A DNA stretch of 64,000 nt from Microbispora oryzae (GTDB lineage: Bacteria; Actinomycetota; Actinomycetes; Streptosporangiales; Streptosporangiaceae): NCBI RefSeq assembly GCF_017896165.1, contig NZ_JAFCNB010000005.1, forward strand, positions 62,001 through 126,000, written 5' to 3'. The position numbers were made by a program, and so were the translations under genes. Shown piece after piece: positions 47,901-55,241 of the stretch (the first letter of the stretch is position 1; each line of letters begins with the position of its first letter). The notes beneath the pieces are model-generated. The model searched no databases and had not been told where the DNA came from. It saw only the letters and a list, made by a program, of their open reading frames with translations.

Positions 47901-50176
47901 GTGTTCAGATCGAACAGGAACTCGCCCCAGAACGGCGCCTTGAGGGCGCGCCCGGCGTCTTTCTCCAGGTCGAGGAATGACCGCCCGGCGGTCCGCACCA
48001 GCGGCGAAATCCGGGGCAGCTGCGACTGGACCAGTGCCAGCCCGCCGGAGATCGCGGGGAACACGTCCCCTTCGAGGCTGCGCTGCCAGGCGACGGACGC
48101 GTCCTGGTACGCCTTGATGTCCTTCGCCAGGCCCTGTTCGGCCTTGGACAACTCCGACATCTTCGACGCCGCACCGCCGGCCGCTCCGCCGGTCTGCTGC
48201 ATGGCCGCCTTAGCCTGCAGCTGCTCCACCTTGAGCCGCTGAGCGGCGCGCTGCGCGTCCCGCTGCGCCTTGATCACGGCGGCCTGGGCCTCGGCGATGG
48301 ATCGCTGGCCCTCAACGGCCGTCTTGGCCGCCTCGACGCGGGCGTCACGCAGGTCACGTTCGGCGTCCTGCTCACGCTGCGTCGCCGACGCGACGTTGTC
48401 TTTGGCCGCCCTGACCTGGTCGGATCCCTCGACGCCCTTGGCGTTCGCGTCGGCCTGCTCCTTGGCGAGCTGCGCGTTCCGCGCCTGCACCGACTTCAGG
48501 GCGAACTCGGCCTCACGCACCCGCAGCGCGGCGTCCTGCTTGTCGATCTGCGACGTCGCGGGGTTCACGTTGGCCTTGGCCAGGTCGGACTGGGCGCGGG
48601 CCAGGGAGATCCGGGCCCGCTCCTCGGCCAGCGCCCCACCTTCGGTGGCCAGCGCGAGGTCTTCGAGCTTCTGCTGGGCTTCTTCCCGTGCCCGGGTCAG
48701 GTCCTCAACGGCCCGCTGCGTCGCGCGATGTGAGTCGGCGACGCCGCGTTCGGCATCCTCGATACGGCGAGCAGCGGACTCCTGGCGGGACGCGGCCTGC
48801 TCAACGGCGTCGGCGACCTGCTGCTGGGCCTGCCGGACGGCGTCTTGGGCGTCGCGGACCCGGTCGCTGGCCTCGGCCAGGGACAGGGCCTGCTGCGCGG
48901 CGCGGGCCTGCTTGGACGCCAGGGACTCCGCCGCCCCGCCGGCGCCGCCGGCGGACGACTCCTGCTGCTTGAGGGCCTCGTTGACGCGGCCGAGGGCGGG
49001 CACGGCGACCGCGGCGAACCCGGCTGCGCCGGCTCCGGCCGCGCCGAACGCCGCGGCGGCGACACCCACGGTCGTGGCCGCGGGCAGGGATGCCAGCGCG
49101 GCCGCGACGAGCCCGATGTTCCGCAGGGCCCCGGACACGTCGGCGTCGACCCGCGGGCGGGCGGTGCGGGACCCGACCTGGGCCAGCTCGGCCTGCATGG
49201 TCCGCACGTCGGCCAAGGCGCGGGCGCTGTCGATGCGGATCTGCGGGTTGGCGTTGCTGCGGTTGAGCGCCTCCAGGGCGCGCTGGATCTCCGACAGTTC
49301 GGCTTTCGCCGCGCCGGCGTCCAGGTCGACGCCGATGGTCCGGCCCCGCAGGGTGTCCAGGCGGGCGCGTAGGTCGTCGAGCTGCCGCTGCGCCTGGTCG
49401 GCGTTGAGGCGGTTCAGTTCGTCCTGCAGGGTGCGGAGATCGGCCAGGGCGCGGGCAGAGTCCACCTGCAGCCGGGGGTTGACGTTGGTGCGGTTCAGGC
49501 TTTCGAGCTGCCGCTGGATGTCGGCCAGCTCCGCCTTCGCGGCGCCCGCGTCAAGGTCCACGCCGATGGTGCGGCCGCTGAGGGAGTCCATCCGCGCCCG
49601 CAGCTGGTCCAGCTGCCGCTGCGCCTGGTCGGTGGTGAACCGGTCGACCTCCGCCTGCAGCGCGGTGATCTCGCCGAGCGCGGCGCTGGTGTCGATCCGC
49701 AGGTCGATGTCGGAGGAGGTGTCAACGGTCTCCAGTTCCGACTTGATGGCCTGGAGCTCGGTCAGGGCGGTGGCGGCGTCGATGTCGACACCGACCGTCT
49801 TGGTCGACAGCTCTTGCAGGGCGCCGCGGAGCTTTTGGACCTTGATCTGGGCGTCGGTCGAGTCGGCGTTGACCTGCGCCTTCGGCAGGGCGCGGAATGC
49901 GGTCTCAAGGCGGCGGGAGAAGGAGCGGGCGAACGCGCCGGCGGTTTCGTCGCCGTCCTTGGTCGGGCGGTCCTTGGGGACCTTGGGGAGGGGCAGCTCC
50001 TTCGGCATCTTCGGGAGCGGCCACTCTTTGGGCAGGCCCTTAAAGGGGTCCGACAGTCCTTCGAGGCTGTCACGGAACCGTTTGGCGGCGGCTTCGGCCT
50101 GGGCCAGGCCGGCGATGAAGCTCTTGTTGTCGAGGCGCAGTTTCACCGTTACGGTGCGGTCCGCCAAGGAGCTCAC
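44993..50176 (-). CDS. tape measure protein
   Basis: 1727 residues from GTG 50176; TTG 50167, which would have GAGGGG at better spacing, is an alternative. It starts ADRTVTVKLRLDNKSFIAGL. Residues of about 80-360 contain tandem ~75-residue repeats (RTIGVDLDAGAAKAELADIQ and RTIGVDLDAGAAKAELSEIQ are near copies). A long coiled coil follows (about 440-720), then hydrophobic segments and a Ser/Thr/Ala-rich C-terminus (SSSSSSVSRIV). It sets tail length, is threaded through the tube and probably inserts in the membrane at DNA ejection. Confidence 0.9.
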   Translation of the reverse strand: MSSLADRTVTVKLRLDNKSFIAGLAQAEAAAKRFRDSLEGLSDPFKGLPKEWPLPKMPKELPLPKVPKDRPTKDGDETAGAFARSFSRRLETAFRALPKAQVNADSTDAQIKVQKLRGALQELSTKTVGVDIDAATALTELQAIKSELETVDTSSDIDLRIDTSAALGEITALQAEVDRFTTDQAQRQLDQLRARMDSLSGRTIGVDLDAGAAKAELADIQRQLESLNRTNVNPRLQVDSARALADLRTLQDELNRLNADQAQRQLDDLRARLDTLRGRTIGVDLDAGAAKAELSEIQRALEALNRSNANPQIRIDSARALADVRTMQAELAQVGSRTARPRVDADVSGALRNIGLVAAALASLPAATTVGVAAAAFGAAGAGAAGFAAVAVPALGRVNEALKQQESSAGGAGGAAESLASKQARAAQQALSLAEASDRVRDAQDAVRQAQQQVADAVEQAASRQESAARRIEDAERGVADSHRATQRAVEDLTRAREEAQQKLEDLALATEGGALAEERARISLARAQSDLAKANVNPATSQIDKQDAALRVREAEFALKSVQARNAQLAKEQADANAKGVEGSDQVRAAKDNVASATQREQDAERDLRDARVEAAKTAVEGQRSIAEAQAAVIKAQRDAQRAAQRLKVEQLQAKAAMQQTGGAAGGAASKMSELSKAEQGLAKDIKAYQDASVAWQRSLEGDVFPAISGGLALVQSQLPRISPLVRTAGRSFLDLEKDAGRALKAPFWGEFLFDLNTAMPRAIEGFGHTAGNIVTGVAGFFDALLPHTGAVVDSIEDASKSFADWGKGLRGNNEFQAFVDYVSTNGPKVLGIVEDLGATVSHILQAGAGAGSSTLDVIAGIADQLAHLSPEQVQAVALGVTAVVGAARAGTALKLGGWLLLAELLGKMSPGQIQAVAVAISGVIVAVKGYQAVTGVAEWWGGLSGGIGKAGNAAGTATGKFSRLKDVLAGGGFAAGAGAIAVALGNIDRELSGLNPDVATLTKHLDAFTKGGAPAQDVLDQLAGSTSVLRDIPGVPVLNDLSDLGEVIRQMGSDGALDQAQTKLGAFLNTLGGPVGVTLDHGAERLANVDKALAGLVQSGNASGAASLFDGLTKQARDAGIPLEKLQGLFPLYSSAASAAVGPTNDIAGAVDIATQRMDAWTKSVDTFSGRTDAARATQEMSSAFRDAQKAIADANGQLDINAAKTDAQRDAIIRARDQFIGYLQKVREGADAQKDLSGRTFDATKSVLEQLPHMTKLAGSNKEARDQVLLLAQAYGISRDDAIKAAKGGQQLLDVLKKLKPVDVHVNLELNGAYGQLNKFLATIGASTPKVGVGVYKNAAGGVYAWQAGGVEAYAAGGSRSTPPMVAAQPTILFGEGKAKEYFIPTDPTYRGRAVEFLTQAASDLGMQVVVPASGTSAPRAVTKGGKTTATATTSSGSGSVGSAASTGGAGDVVVVNLDDVELAVGYTARLVTGAVTEAASTTAQAADQLGDTVDSSVSGLQTSITTLTSSITSLASSVDGLSAAVTSAGSAAAAGGGKTSTSSSSSKASSSSSSSSVSRIVVAAVANALGGVAKAALTSGKATASGSLGQVSGSQSKPVVITNLQTYADGGLATGPVLAGEDGWEVIVPVSAARRDRGRETLHQAARMLGENLSPARAAPRYSPASGGAQLTVAIDESFVRRLEAAVAKARGVNFTITNHNPVAESTSTSINRAGQYVSNLGV

Positions 50177-50305
50177 CCCCTCGCGGCCTGGGTCTGGTAT
50201 CGGCTGATTTCCGGATGAAGGGGGTGATGGTGTGGGAGCGTGCCAACCGATCCGGCGTGCGAGGCGTCCTACGCCCTGTCGGCCCCCAGCCCTCTGGAGC
50301 ACCTC

Positions 50306-50833
50306 ATGAGCACTCCCTACGGCCCGCAGGGGCCGCAGCAGCCCCTGCCGCCGTTAGGCGGTCACCGGCCCGGCCCTGCGCCCTACCCGCAGCAGTACGC
50401 GCCGCAGGGGCCGTACCAGGGCCCGCCGCAGGGGCCCCCGCCCGGCTTCTACGCCACCCAGCCCGCGCACGGGTATCCGCCTCCGCCGGCAGCGGAGCCG
50501 CGCAACGGGTTGGGCTTGGCTGCGATCATCTGCGCATTGGTGGCTGTGCCCTGCGCCTGGGTGCCGATCCTTTTCTTCGTCGGCGGGCCGCTGGCGATCG
50601 TCGCGATCGCGCTCGGCGCCGCCGGGCAGGCCCGGGTCAGCCGCGGTCGCGCCACCAACGGTCGGATGACGGCGTTCGCGATCTTGCTCGGCATCTTCGC
50701 CTTGCTCGGCGCGTTCAACAACGCCCGGACCATCCTCACCTACACCGACAGCGTGAAGGACAGCCAGCAGCAGATGATGGACTGCGTGAACAAGGCCACC
50801 AGCCCGGACGAGATCGCCGCCTGCGCCCCCTAA
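50306..50833 (+). CDS. DUF4190-like membrane protein (moron)
   Basis: 175 residues from ATG 50306 with GGAG 7 nt upstream. A P/Q/G/Y-rich N-terminal tail of about 65 residues (PYGPQGPQQPLPPLGG) is followed by two hydrophobic helices (GLGLAAIICALVAVPCAWVP then ILFFVGGPLAIVAIALGAAG; and MTAFAILLGIFALLGAF), the DUF4190 pattern. The end is short and polar. It is the only plus-strand gene within the late operon and ends with a stop overlapping the chaperone stop. It is expressed separately, so a lysogenic-conversion or exclusion role is likely. Confidence 0.7.
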   Translation: MSTPYGPQGPQQPLPPLGGHRPGPAPYPQQYAPQGPYQGPPQGPPPGFYATQPAHGYPPPPAAEPRNGLGLAAIICALVAVPCAWVPILFFVGGPLAIVAIALGAAGQARVSRGRATNGRMTAFAILLGIFALLGAFNNARTILTYTDSVKDSQQQMMDCVNKATSPDEIAACAP

Positions 50834-51770
50834 CGCTCCTGCAGGCGGGCGTGGAACAGGTGCCCCGGTTCCACGTCGTTGGCCCGGTACGGGGCCTTGG
50901 CCTTCTCGAGCGCCCGGCAGGCGAAACACACCGTCGGCTGGGGGACCTCCCACTGCCCCGCACGGTCAGGGTCGGTCGACTCGTCCAGGTAGTTGCCGCA
51001 CCCGGCCGGGCACATGCTCGCGGCGTTAGCCTTGTCCGCTTGGGCCCAGGCCCGGTCCTCCTCGGTCCACGCCGCGTCATGCACGGTGACCGACCGGATC
51101 AGCCGGCCGCGGAGCACGACCGCGCCGGTCTCGTCTACCAGGTCAGGCTCATACTCGTGTGTCGTCTCCGACACGCGGCGGCGGCCGAGGAGGACCGACC
51201 GGGGCACCTGGTAGGCGCGGGCGAGGGTCAGCTCGTCTTGGTGCCGGGCAGATGCTCGGAGGCGCTCCTGGAGAAAGGGACGTCGACGGAGCTCCTGTTG
51301 AGCAGCCAGCACGTGTTGAACAGGTCGTTCCATTGGCCCTGCGTGATGGCGTCGACGAGCCGCCCCGCCTGCTCCTCGGTCATCTCCGGCGCCGCAGCGC
51401 TGGCCGCGAGCAGCGCGACGCCGAAGGTGTCCGGGTTGAAGATCTCGTCCTTGCCCTTGCGTGCGGGGTGTGCGGCCAGCAGGTCGGAGAACCGTTTGGC
51501 GGAGAGGCCGCGCAGCAGCAGCGTTTCGGTGCTGGCCTCCATCTCCTCTTCCAGCGCCCGGCACTGCTGGGCCAGCTCACGCGTCTTCTTCGACTTCCCG
51601 GCCAGGGAGTTGACGTTCTCCCGTTCGGCGAGCTTGAGCTGCCGCTCGGTCTCCTCCCACTGGGACTGCAGGTCGGCCCGCAGGCACAGCCGGTAGGTCC
51701 GCTCGGGCCGCTGGATCTTGCCGAGGATGGCGTCGATACCCAGCGTGGTCGGGGCCGCCTGGTCGGCCAT
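50830..51770 (-). CDS. tail assembly chaperone GT fusion (-1 frameshift product)
   Basis: Ribosomes that slip -1 on CCCTTTC (51273-51279) leave the G frame after VDVPF and continue LQERLRASARHQDELTLARA to TAG 50830-50832, giving about 313 residues. The frame relation is exactly -1, and the T frame has no own start with a ribosome site near the overlap. The T part contains GRRRVSETTHEYEPDLVDET and a possible zinc site (MCPAGCGN ... VCFACRALEKAK). G and GT chaperone the tape measure during tail assembly in siphophages. Position between tail tube and tape measure is canonical. Confidence 0.8.
51228..51770 (-). CDS. tail assembly chaperone G
   Basis: 180 residues from ATG 51770, sharing one base with the tail-tube stop. 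Helical, with KIQRPERTYRLCLRADLQSQ, then EEETERQLKLAERENVNSL-type coiled coil and DIT-like helix MTEEQAGRLVDAITQGQWND. It is the unshifted, more abundant product. The frame ends TGA at 51228-51230, 15 codons after the slippery site. Confidence 0.85.
   Translation of the reverse strand: MADQAAPTTLGIDAILGKIQRPERTYRLCLRADLQSQWEETERQLKLAERENVNSLAGKSKKTRELAQQCRALEEEMEASTETLLLRGLSAKRFSDLLAAHPARKGKDEIFNPDTFGVALLAASAAAPEMTEEQAGRLVDAITQGQWNDLFNTCWLLNRSSVDVPFSRSASEHLPGTKTS
51273..51279 (-). promoter_or_regulatory. programmed -1 ribosomal frameshift site
   Basis: On the minus strand the heptamer is C-CCT-TTC in the G frame, fitting X-XXY-YYZ (CCC TTT C). Slippage gives CCC-TTT-CTC and enters the T frame. 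A G/C-rich stretch follows within 10-30 nt that could pause the ribosome. Confidence 0.75.
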
Positions 51771-52249
51771 CAGGCGACCACCGCGACCGGGTCCGGCGCT
51801 GTGTGGTTGAACAGCTTGACCTTGAAGGTCTGCGGCGTGTTGATGGCCGGCGGCTGCTTGCGGGGACGGCCGCAGCGGACGGGGTAGATCTCGACGGGGT
51901 CGCCGGCCTCGTAGTCGTCCTCGTGGGGGCGGTTGCGGCGCACCGCCAAGTAGAGCTTCTGCCGGTCGACGAGGGTCGTCGTGCCGACGTCGTCGACCTC
52001 GTCCTCCTGGATCTTCACGGTGAGCTCCAGGGAGTATTTCGTCGTCCCCGCGTCTTCGGTCTCGTCGCGGGACGCCAGGGAGGTGTTGTCAACGGCGGCC
52101 TGCTCGGGGCTGATGTCGAGCCCGTCCTTGGTCAGGACTTCCTGCAGGTCGACGCCGGCGTTGAGCTCCGCGGCGGGGGGGTTGGAGAGGTTGGACAAGG
52201 TCGGGACGACGGTGACCTTGATGTTGCCGTCGCCGAGGAGGTCGGACAT
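51770..52249 (-). CDS. major tail tube protein
   Basis: 159 residues. Tail-tube-like beta sandwich: MSDLLGDGNIKVTVVPTLSN at the start, a central TKYSLELTVKIQEDEVDDVG pair, YLAVRRNRPHEDDYEAGDPV and TPQTFKVKLFNHTAPDPVAV at the end. It is located just before the chaperone pair and tape measure, the standard site for the tube subunit. Hexameric rings stack to form the non-contractile tail. Confidence 0.82.
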   Translation of the reverse strand: MSDLLGDGNIKVTVVPTLSNLSNPPAAELNAGVDLQEVLTKDGLDISPEQAAVDNTSLASRDETEDAGTTKYSLELTVKIQEDEVDDVGTTTLVDRQKLYLAVRRNRPHEDDYEAGDPVEIYPVRCGRPRKQPPAINTPQTFKVKLFNHTAPDPVAVVA

Positions 52250-52252
52250 GGG

Positions 52253-52498
52253 TTACTCCTTGTCGTTCTTGCCGGGGGCGCGGCGTGCGGGCGCGGGGGC
52301 GGGAGGGGCGGCCGGTGTGGTGGGCGCGGCCGGGGGGTTCTCACCGGCGGCGGGCGCGGAAGCCTGCGTCCCCGCCGTCGGGGCCGGGGCGGCGTCGACG
52401 CGCTCGTAGTACTCGGCGAACAGCGGGAAAGCCTGTTCGGAGACGTATGTGGTGTCGCCGCTGAGCTTCGACCGAACCTTGATCATCCGGGCGGGCAT
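52253..52498 (-). CDS. small structural-region protein with A/P-rich tail
   Basis: 81 residues from ATG 52498. The N-terminal 35 residues are folded (MIKVRSKLSGDTTYVSEQAF, PLFAEYYERVD), and the rest is a disordered A/P run. Coupled by overlap to the upstream gene. Unknown role at the head-tail region. Confidence 0.5.
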   Translation of the reverse strand: MPARMIKVRSKLSGDTTYVSEQAFPLFAEYYERVDAAPAPTAGTQASAPAAGENPPAAPTTPAAPPAPAPARRAPGKNDKE

Positions 52499-52824
52499 CA
52501 GCCGATCACCGCCCACGTCACGTCGGTCGTCGCCGACCACGACAGGGCGATGAGGTTGCTGTCGGCCGGGTCCCGGTACGACGGGAGCAGCAGCAGCTGG
52601 AACGTGCTCGTCGCCGGGATCGTGTACGTCTTGGCCGGGTTCGCCACCCCGTACTCGGTGGTGCCGGGCGGGTCGATCGTGAGAGTGACCGAGGAATCGC
52701 CGTCGTTGACGACGGTCATCCGGGTGGTCTTCTTGATCCCGGACACCTTGTCCCCGGCCGCGGCCGGATGCATCGTGATCGCGGCGCCGTTGACGACCGC
52801 GACCTGAGGTCCATGGGTAGCCAT
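52498..52824 (-). CDS. small beta-sandwich virion protein
   Basis: 108 residues from ATG 52824. An Ig-like beta pattern: VAVVNGAAITMHPAAAGDKV, then RMTVVNDGDSSVTLTIDPPG, then YTIPATSTFQLLLLPSYRDP. Position between tail terminator and tail tube suggests a decoration or tail accessory protein. Confidence 0.55.
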   Translation of the reverse strand: MATHGPQVAVVNGAAITMHPAAAGDKVSGIKKTTRMTVVNDGDSSVTLTIDPPGTTEYGVANPAKTYTIPATSTFQLLLLPSYRDPADSNLIALSWSATTDVTWAVIG

Positions 52825-52894
52825 GCGGGGGCTCCTTCAGGGCATGCGAAACAGCCCGCGCATCAGGTGATGCCGGGCCACGAAATGGGGGCCG

Positions 52895-53329
52895 TCAGAC
52901 GGCTTGGGAGCGGAAGGCGATCTCCACCACGGCGCGGAACTCCGGCGGTGGAGGGGTGTCGATCCGGGCGGTCGGAGGTGACCCGGGCGGTTGCTGCACC
53001 GGGTAGCAGGACCGGCCCGGCACGGTCAGCCGTTTGCCGATCAGCGGGGCCCTGACCTGGTCCGCGCACGTCTCCGCCTGGTCGGCGTCCGCCCCCCAGC
53101 AGTTGATCTGCGCGGTGTAGTCGAGGTAGGCCACCGGCTCGGCGACGTTGCCGTCCGGCACCCCCGGCGACGGGTAGATCACCGCGTACGGCACGTAAGG
53201 CGAGTGACCGGGCTCGCCCTGCCAGCCGCCCCCCTCGGGTGCCGTGGCCCGCCCGACGAGGACCCCGGCGGCTTCCAGCGCGGCGACCACCGCGGCGGTG
53301 TGCGGCGCGCTCGGGGCGACGTCACCCAT
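52895..53329 (-). CDS. tail terminator-like protein
   Basis: 144 residues from ATG 53329. The start TAAVVAALEAAGVLVGRATA and the segment YAVIYPSPG ... AYLDYTAQINCWGADADQAE followed by a C-terminal VVEIAFRSQAV resemble the DUF3168/tail-terminator family. This family caps the tail tube and joins it to the head. It sits immediately after the HK97 gp10-like gene, as expected. Confidence 0.65.
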   Translation of the reverse strand: MGDVAPSAPHTAAVVAALEAAGVLVGRATAPEGGGWQGEPGHSPYVPYAVIYPSPGVPDGNVAEPVAYLDYTAQINCWGADADQAETCADQVRAPLIGKRLTVPGRSCYPVQQPPGSPPTARIDTPPPPEFRAVVEIAFRSQAV

Positions 53330-53771
53330 CGAGGGCCTTCTGTCCGACCTGGGCGAGGATCTCGGGCAGCGGTTCGATCGCGGCGTCGAACGATGGCCGC
53401 ATGTACGGCTGCGGGCTGGTGCCCGGGTGGTGCACCACCCGGGCGAACACGTCGTCGCCGTGCTCGTTCACCCAGTGCAGCGCCTTGGCGTTCCGCGGCC
53501 GGATGACGTGCGGCTTCGTGCCATATTCGCTGTGGGCTCCGTAGGAGGCGGTGGGGCCGGCTTCGAAACCGAGACCGTCGTCGTCGAAGTCCACGCCGAT
53601 CGTCGATTTCAGGTGCCCGGTGTCGACCGCCACCCGGTCCTGCCCGCCGGCCACCGTGTCGAAGCCGGTCTTCCGCACCACCACCGAGCACAAGGCGTCA
53701 GCTTTCGGCCCGGCCGCGACCAGCACCTTGATGAGGTCGTTGACCTCGGAGGCGTCCCAGGAGGCGTCCAC
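53322..53771 (-). CDS. HK97 gp10-like head-tail protein
   Basis: 149 residues. The family landmarks are VDTGHLKSTIGVDFDDDGL, TASYGAHSEYGTKPHVIRPR, and HHPGTSPQPYMRPSFDAAI near the C-terminus. Gp10-type proteins join the tail completion complex. Overlaps the terminator gene by 8 bp. Confidence 0.82.
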   Translation of the reverse strand: MDASWDASEVNDLIKVLVAAGPKADALCSVVVRKTGFDTVAGGQDRVAVDTGHLKSTIGVDFDDDGLGFEAGPTASYGAHSEYGTKPHVIRPRNAKALHWVNEHGDDVFARVVHHPGTSPQPYMRPSFDAAIEPLPEILAQVGQKALDG

Positions 53772-53774
53772 GGA

Positions 53775-54221
53775 TCACACCTCCCGCCGGGTGAGGTCAT
53801 CAGTGCAGGCCAAGATCCGCTCCCAGCCTTCGGAGGCGTAGCGGGCGTTGGTGACGCGAAACCGCCGCCCGGCCAGGCCGGGGACGGATGCCTCCAGCAG
53901 GGTCACGATGTCGCCCTCGAGGACCTCGGCCGCGTCCCACTCGATCGCGACCGTGTGGACCGTCGTGGACACCTGCCGGTCGCCCATGATGGCCGGGCTG
54001 GCGGTAGGCGCCGACCCGACCCTGCAGGGGCCGGTGTAGACGGTGGCCGGTGCGGCGGGGTGCCACACGTTGTTGGCGTCGGTGGCGCCCCCCGCGGTGG
54101 TGCGGGTGATCTGACAGCGGGCGGTCTGCAGCCCGGTCGATGTCGGCCGGTGGTGCTCCGACCAGCGGGGGTGGATGGGGGTGTGACCGGCGAACGGCAC
54201 CCGGATCACCCCCCTTTTCAC
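53775..54221 (-). CDS. head closure/stopper protein (DUF6093-like)
   Basis: 148 residues. After an N-terminal extension comes a beta barrel with YTGPCRVGSAPTASPAIMGD, then HTVAIEWDAAEVLEGDIVTL, then LAGRRFRVTNARYASEG. Such proteins plug the connector between the head adaptor and gp10-like protein. Gene order (adaptor, stopper, gp10-like, terminator) fits. Confidence 0.65.
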   Translation of the reverse strand: MKRGVIRVPFAGHTPIHPRWSEHHRPTSTGLQTARCQITRTTAGGATDANNVWHPAAPATVYTGPCRVGSAPTASPAIMGDRQVSTTVHTVAIEWDAAEVLEGDIVTLLEASVPGLAGRRFRVTNARYASEGWERILACTDDLTRREV

Positions 54222-54586
54222 CAGTAGTGCCGGTGGTGGCGGCGGTATGCGGCGGCCGGGTCGAAGTCCACGATGAGGAGCCCGGCGTTGTCGTCGCCCA
54301 GCCCTTCGGCGACCTGGTCCCGTAGCGCCTGCGCGCGGGCGCGGAGCTCGGCCGCGACGGCGGGCCCGTCGGTGGACGCCCCGTCGATCGTGGTGAGCTT
54401 CTTGCTGATCAGCGCCTCGGAGCTGGCGACGGCGTCGAGGGCCTGGGCGGCGGCGAGTTTGACGTCGCCGCCTTCCATGGCCAGGTAGCCGCGGATTTGG
54501 GCGTCGTCGAGGAGCAGGTTCGGCTCGTCGGTGTCCGGGATGAGGAGACGCACCCGCCCGACATCCGACTCGTAGTCGATCGCCAT
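54218..54586 (-). CDS. head-tail connector/adaptor protein
   Basis: 122 residues from ATG 54586 (GGAGG upstream). Helical gp6/gp15-like adaptor: MAIDYESDVGRVRLLIPDTD, then LLLDDAQIRGYLAMEGGDVK, then AAQALDAVASSEALISKKLT. Forms a ring under the portal. Overlaps the next gene by 4 bp. Confidence 0.75.
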   Translation of the reverse strand: MAIDYESDVGRVRLLIPDTDEPNLLLDDAQIRGYLAMEGGDVKLAAAQALDAVASSEALISKKLTTIDGASTDGPAVAAELRARAQALRDQVAEGLGDDNAGLLIVDFDPAAAYRRHHRHYW

Positions 54587-54596
54587 GCGCCGCCTC

Positions 54597-54926
54597 CTAC
54601 TGGAAGACCGAAACCTTCCAGGTCGCCGATGACGGGTCGATCGAGCCGCCGGTCGGGTTGTAGAGGCGGATCGTGACCGTGTTCGCCGCGCTGACATGGG
54701 CGCACCACATAAGGCTGGCGTTGACGGTGGTCGGCGCGCCGACCGCCACCCGGTCCCCGGCAGCCGCGCCGGCGACGGTGATGGTGAGCGTGGCGACGGT
54801 CCCCGCGGAGATCGAGGGGAAATCGAGGGTGGCCGACCCTTGAAGGGCCACCTGCGAGGCGGGGAGCTGCCCGGATGCGTTGAGGGTGGCAAGGCCAGAC
54901 GGCTGGCCCTTGGAGGTGATGCCCAT
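54597..54926 (-). CDS. head fibre or decoration protein
   Basis: 109 residues from ATG 54926. It starts MGITSKGQPSGLATLNASGQ and LPASQVALQG, a pattern known from head-fibre N-termini in phages, followed by a beta-rich domain (ATLTITVAGAAAGDRVAVGA, NTVTIRLYNPTGGSID). It lies between capsid-region genes and probably decorates the head. Confidence 0.6.
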   Translation of the reverse strand: MGITSKGQPSGLATLNASGQLPASQVALQGSATLDFPSISAGTVATLTITVAGAAAGDRVAVGAPTTVNASLMWCAHVSAANTVTIRLYNPTGGSIDPSSATWKVSVFQ

Positions 54927-54927
54927 G

Positions 54928-55239
54928 TCAGGTCTCCGTGTTCTTCGTGCTGGTGCGGGACCGGCCCTGCCCGCCTGAACGGCGGGCAGGGCGCTTCGCA
55001 GCGGAGGTAGGCGCCGCCTGGTCGTTCCCGGAGGCCGGGGCAGCTGCGGGAAAGCCCGGCCCGGGCGCCGCCGATTCCGCCGGTTCGCGGAGCTCGACCA
55101 CGCCGTTGTCGGCCTGCTGGTCCGGCTGTGCCGGGGCGCGGTCGATGAGGGCGCGCAGCAACTCGTTCGTCTCCCCCAGCCGCTCATGCACTGCGGCGAG
55201 GTACTCCTCAGCTCCGGTGATCGGCCGCGGAAGCGCCAT
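54928..55239 (-). CDS. small head-region protein, disordered tail
   Basis: 103 residues from ATG 55239. A short helix (EEYLAAVHERLGETNELLRA) is followed by an A/P-rich acidic stretch and a basic RRSGGQGRSRTS end. It could be an adaptor for DNA or capsid. Not recognised. Confidence 0.5.
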   Translation of the reverse strand: MALPRPITGAEEYLAAVHERLGETNELLRALIDRAPAQPDQQADNGVVELREPAESAAPGPGFPAAAPASGNDQAAPTSAAKRPARRSGGQGRSRTSTKNTET

Positions 55240-55241
55240 GG

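Noticed and set aside
45065-47980. 971-codon open frame on the plus strand
   Set aside because: It is antisense to the tape measure gene; composition is R/G/V-rich without domain features, typical of a high-GC shadow frame.
50215-51696. 493-codon plus-strand frame spanning the tail chaperone region
   Set aside because: Shadow of the chaperone genes; the real plus-strand gene here is the DUF4190 protein in another frame (50306-50833).
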